The notes beneath the pieces are model-generated. The model was not told the DNA's origin. It made no database searches and saw only the letters and a list, made by a program, of their open reading frames with translations. 6,632 bases of DNA from NCBI GenBank assembly GCA_018679695.1, contig JAHHKH010000208.1, positions 1 through 6,632 of the forward strand, written 5' to 3'. The position numbers and the translations under genes are program-made. Of this stretch, positions 5,909 through 6,632 are shown in pieces. Source of the stretch: Maribacter sp. (GTDB taxonomy: Bacteria; Bacteroidota; Bacteroidia; Flavobacteriales; Flavobacteriaceae). Within the stretch, counting starts at the first letter, position 1. Every line of letters starts with the position of its first letter.

Positions 5909-6632
5909 ATGAATTTTAGATTTAAAAAGTCTTATTTCAATACTTTTTTTGGGGTACTCATAGCGCTTTTAGTCTTATCTTGTAATTCACTCTGGAAAGA
6001 TAGCCCACGAGAGGAACCCCTTGCCAGGGTAGGTGAAACCTATTTGTATATGGAAGAGGTTGAACCCTTTTTAACTGCAAACATGACCAAGGAAGATAGT
6101 ACTTCTTTCATCACTGACTATATCAATACATGGGCTTCAAAACAGCTGTTGCTTTCAAAAGCCAAGATCAATTTGGCTGAGGACAAATTAATGGAATACG
6201 ATGCTTTGGTAAATAACTACAGAACAGACCTGTATACCCGGGCATATAAGGAGGCATTGGTACAACAAGGTAGCGACTCTATAGTCAGTAGGTCCCAGAT
6301 GGAGGATTTTTATGAACAAGAAAAGGAGAATTTTAAACTAAAGGAAAAAATAATCAGTCTTAGGTTCATAGAATTGCCCCTACAATTTATAAATAAGGAA
6401 ACGGTCATTAGCAAACTTAAAAGTTTCAAGGATGAGGATATACGATATTTGGATTCAATAGGCGTACAATTCAAAAAACTCAATTTCAATGATTCAATTT
6501 GGGTAAGTGCTTCCCGTGTAAGAGAGGAAATTCCACCTCTGACCCTTGAAAATCAGGATAGATACTTAAAAAAATCACAATTTTTTGAATTGCAGGATTC
6601 ATTAGGGGTATATTTGGTGAAGATTACAGGAG
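5909..6632 (+). CDS. SurA/parvulin-like lipoprotein chaperone (3' end outside window)
   Basis: The first 241 codons of an exported lipoprotein that runs off the right edge. Residues 1-25 form a lipoprotein signal: basic N-terminus, hydrophobic core, and L-V-L-S-C with Cys25 lipidated. Residues 37-145 start with PLARVGETYLYMEEV, then helical segments (YINTWASKQLLLSKAK, 71-86; MEDFYEQEKENFKLKE, 131-146), the pattern of the SurA/PrsA N-terminal chaperone region. Residues 147-241 align in layout with a parvulin domain (KIISLRFIEL, later SLGVYLVKITG), but the usual ARHIL histidine is replaced by L-R-F-I and the GGdLGw core is not visible. It is therefore probably a chaperone for outer-membrane proteins with a degenerate, perhaps inactive, isomerase domain. 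In Flavobacteriaceae such genes tend to lead a cluster of peptidylprolyl isomerase genes, which would lie beyond the window. An upstream in-frame ATG at 5858 would add 17 Cys-rich residues before the signal peptide and is less likely. Confidence 0.82.
   Translation, partial: MNFRFKKSYFNTFFGVLIALLVLSCNSLWKDSPREEPLARVGETYLYMEEVEPFLTANMTKEDSTSFITDYINTWASKQLLLSKAKINLAEDKLMEYDALVNNYRTDLYTRAYKEALVQQGSDSIVSRSQMEDFYEQEKENFKLKEKIISLRFIELPLQFINKETVISKLKSFKDEDIRYLDSIGVQFKKLNFNDSIWVSASRVREEIPPLTLENQDRYLKKSQFFELQDSLGVYLVKITG

Overview
The window looks like ordinary chromosomal DNA from a Bacteroidota bacterium, most likely a marine-type member of the Flavobacteriaceae. The grounds are the AT-rich composition, start codons without purine-rich Shine-Dalgarno sequences, matches to the Bacteroidota -7 promoter element TAnnTTTG, and several families typical of that group: a CarboxypepD_reg-like secreted protein, a lipoprotein serine hydrolase and a SurA-like lipoprotein. 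I cannot name a genus. I see no insertion sequence, phage gene, CRISPR array, tRNA or rRNA.

Layout from left to right. Bases 1-247 hold no gene I can defend, but contain a perfect 8-bp inverted repeat and a -7 promoter element. A secreted single-domain fasciclin (FAS1) protein follows on the plus strand (248-832). It converges with a minus-strand secreted CarboxypepD_reg-like protein (897-2228), and the two share a strong bidirectional terminator at 848-880. Next on the minus strand is a pseudouridine synthase very close to E. coli RluF (2449-3177), starting at GTG and with its own -7 element.

Bases 3406-5797 hold four tightly packed minus-strand genes with gaps of 19, 12 and 6 bases, very probably one operon. 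In transcription order they are an SRPBCC (START-like fold) protein, a 79-residue protein I do not recognise, a lipoprotein of the class A beta-lactamase-like serine hydrolase fold, and an AHSA1-type SRPBCC protein. An inverted repeat followed by a T-run at 3271-3322 is a candidate terminator. The operon pairs two small cytoplasmic ligand- or client-binding folds with one exported hydrolase. What joins them is unknown.

Divergent from this operon, a plus-strand lipoprotein begins at 5909 and runs off the right edge. It resembles the SurA/parvulin-like chaperones of Bacteroidota and has the best promoter match in the window. That promoter lies so close to the ATG that the mRNA may be leaderless. 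I found no clearly new multi-gene system. The most interesting leads are the four-gene operon with its unrecognised small protein, the hydrolase's motif set, and the leaderless candidate.
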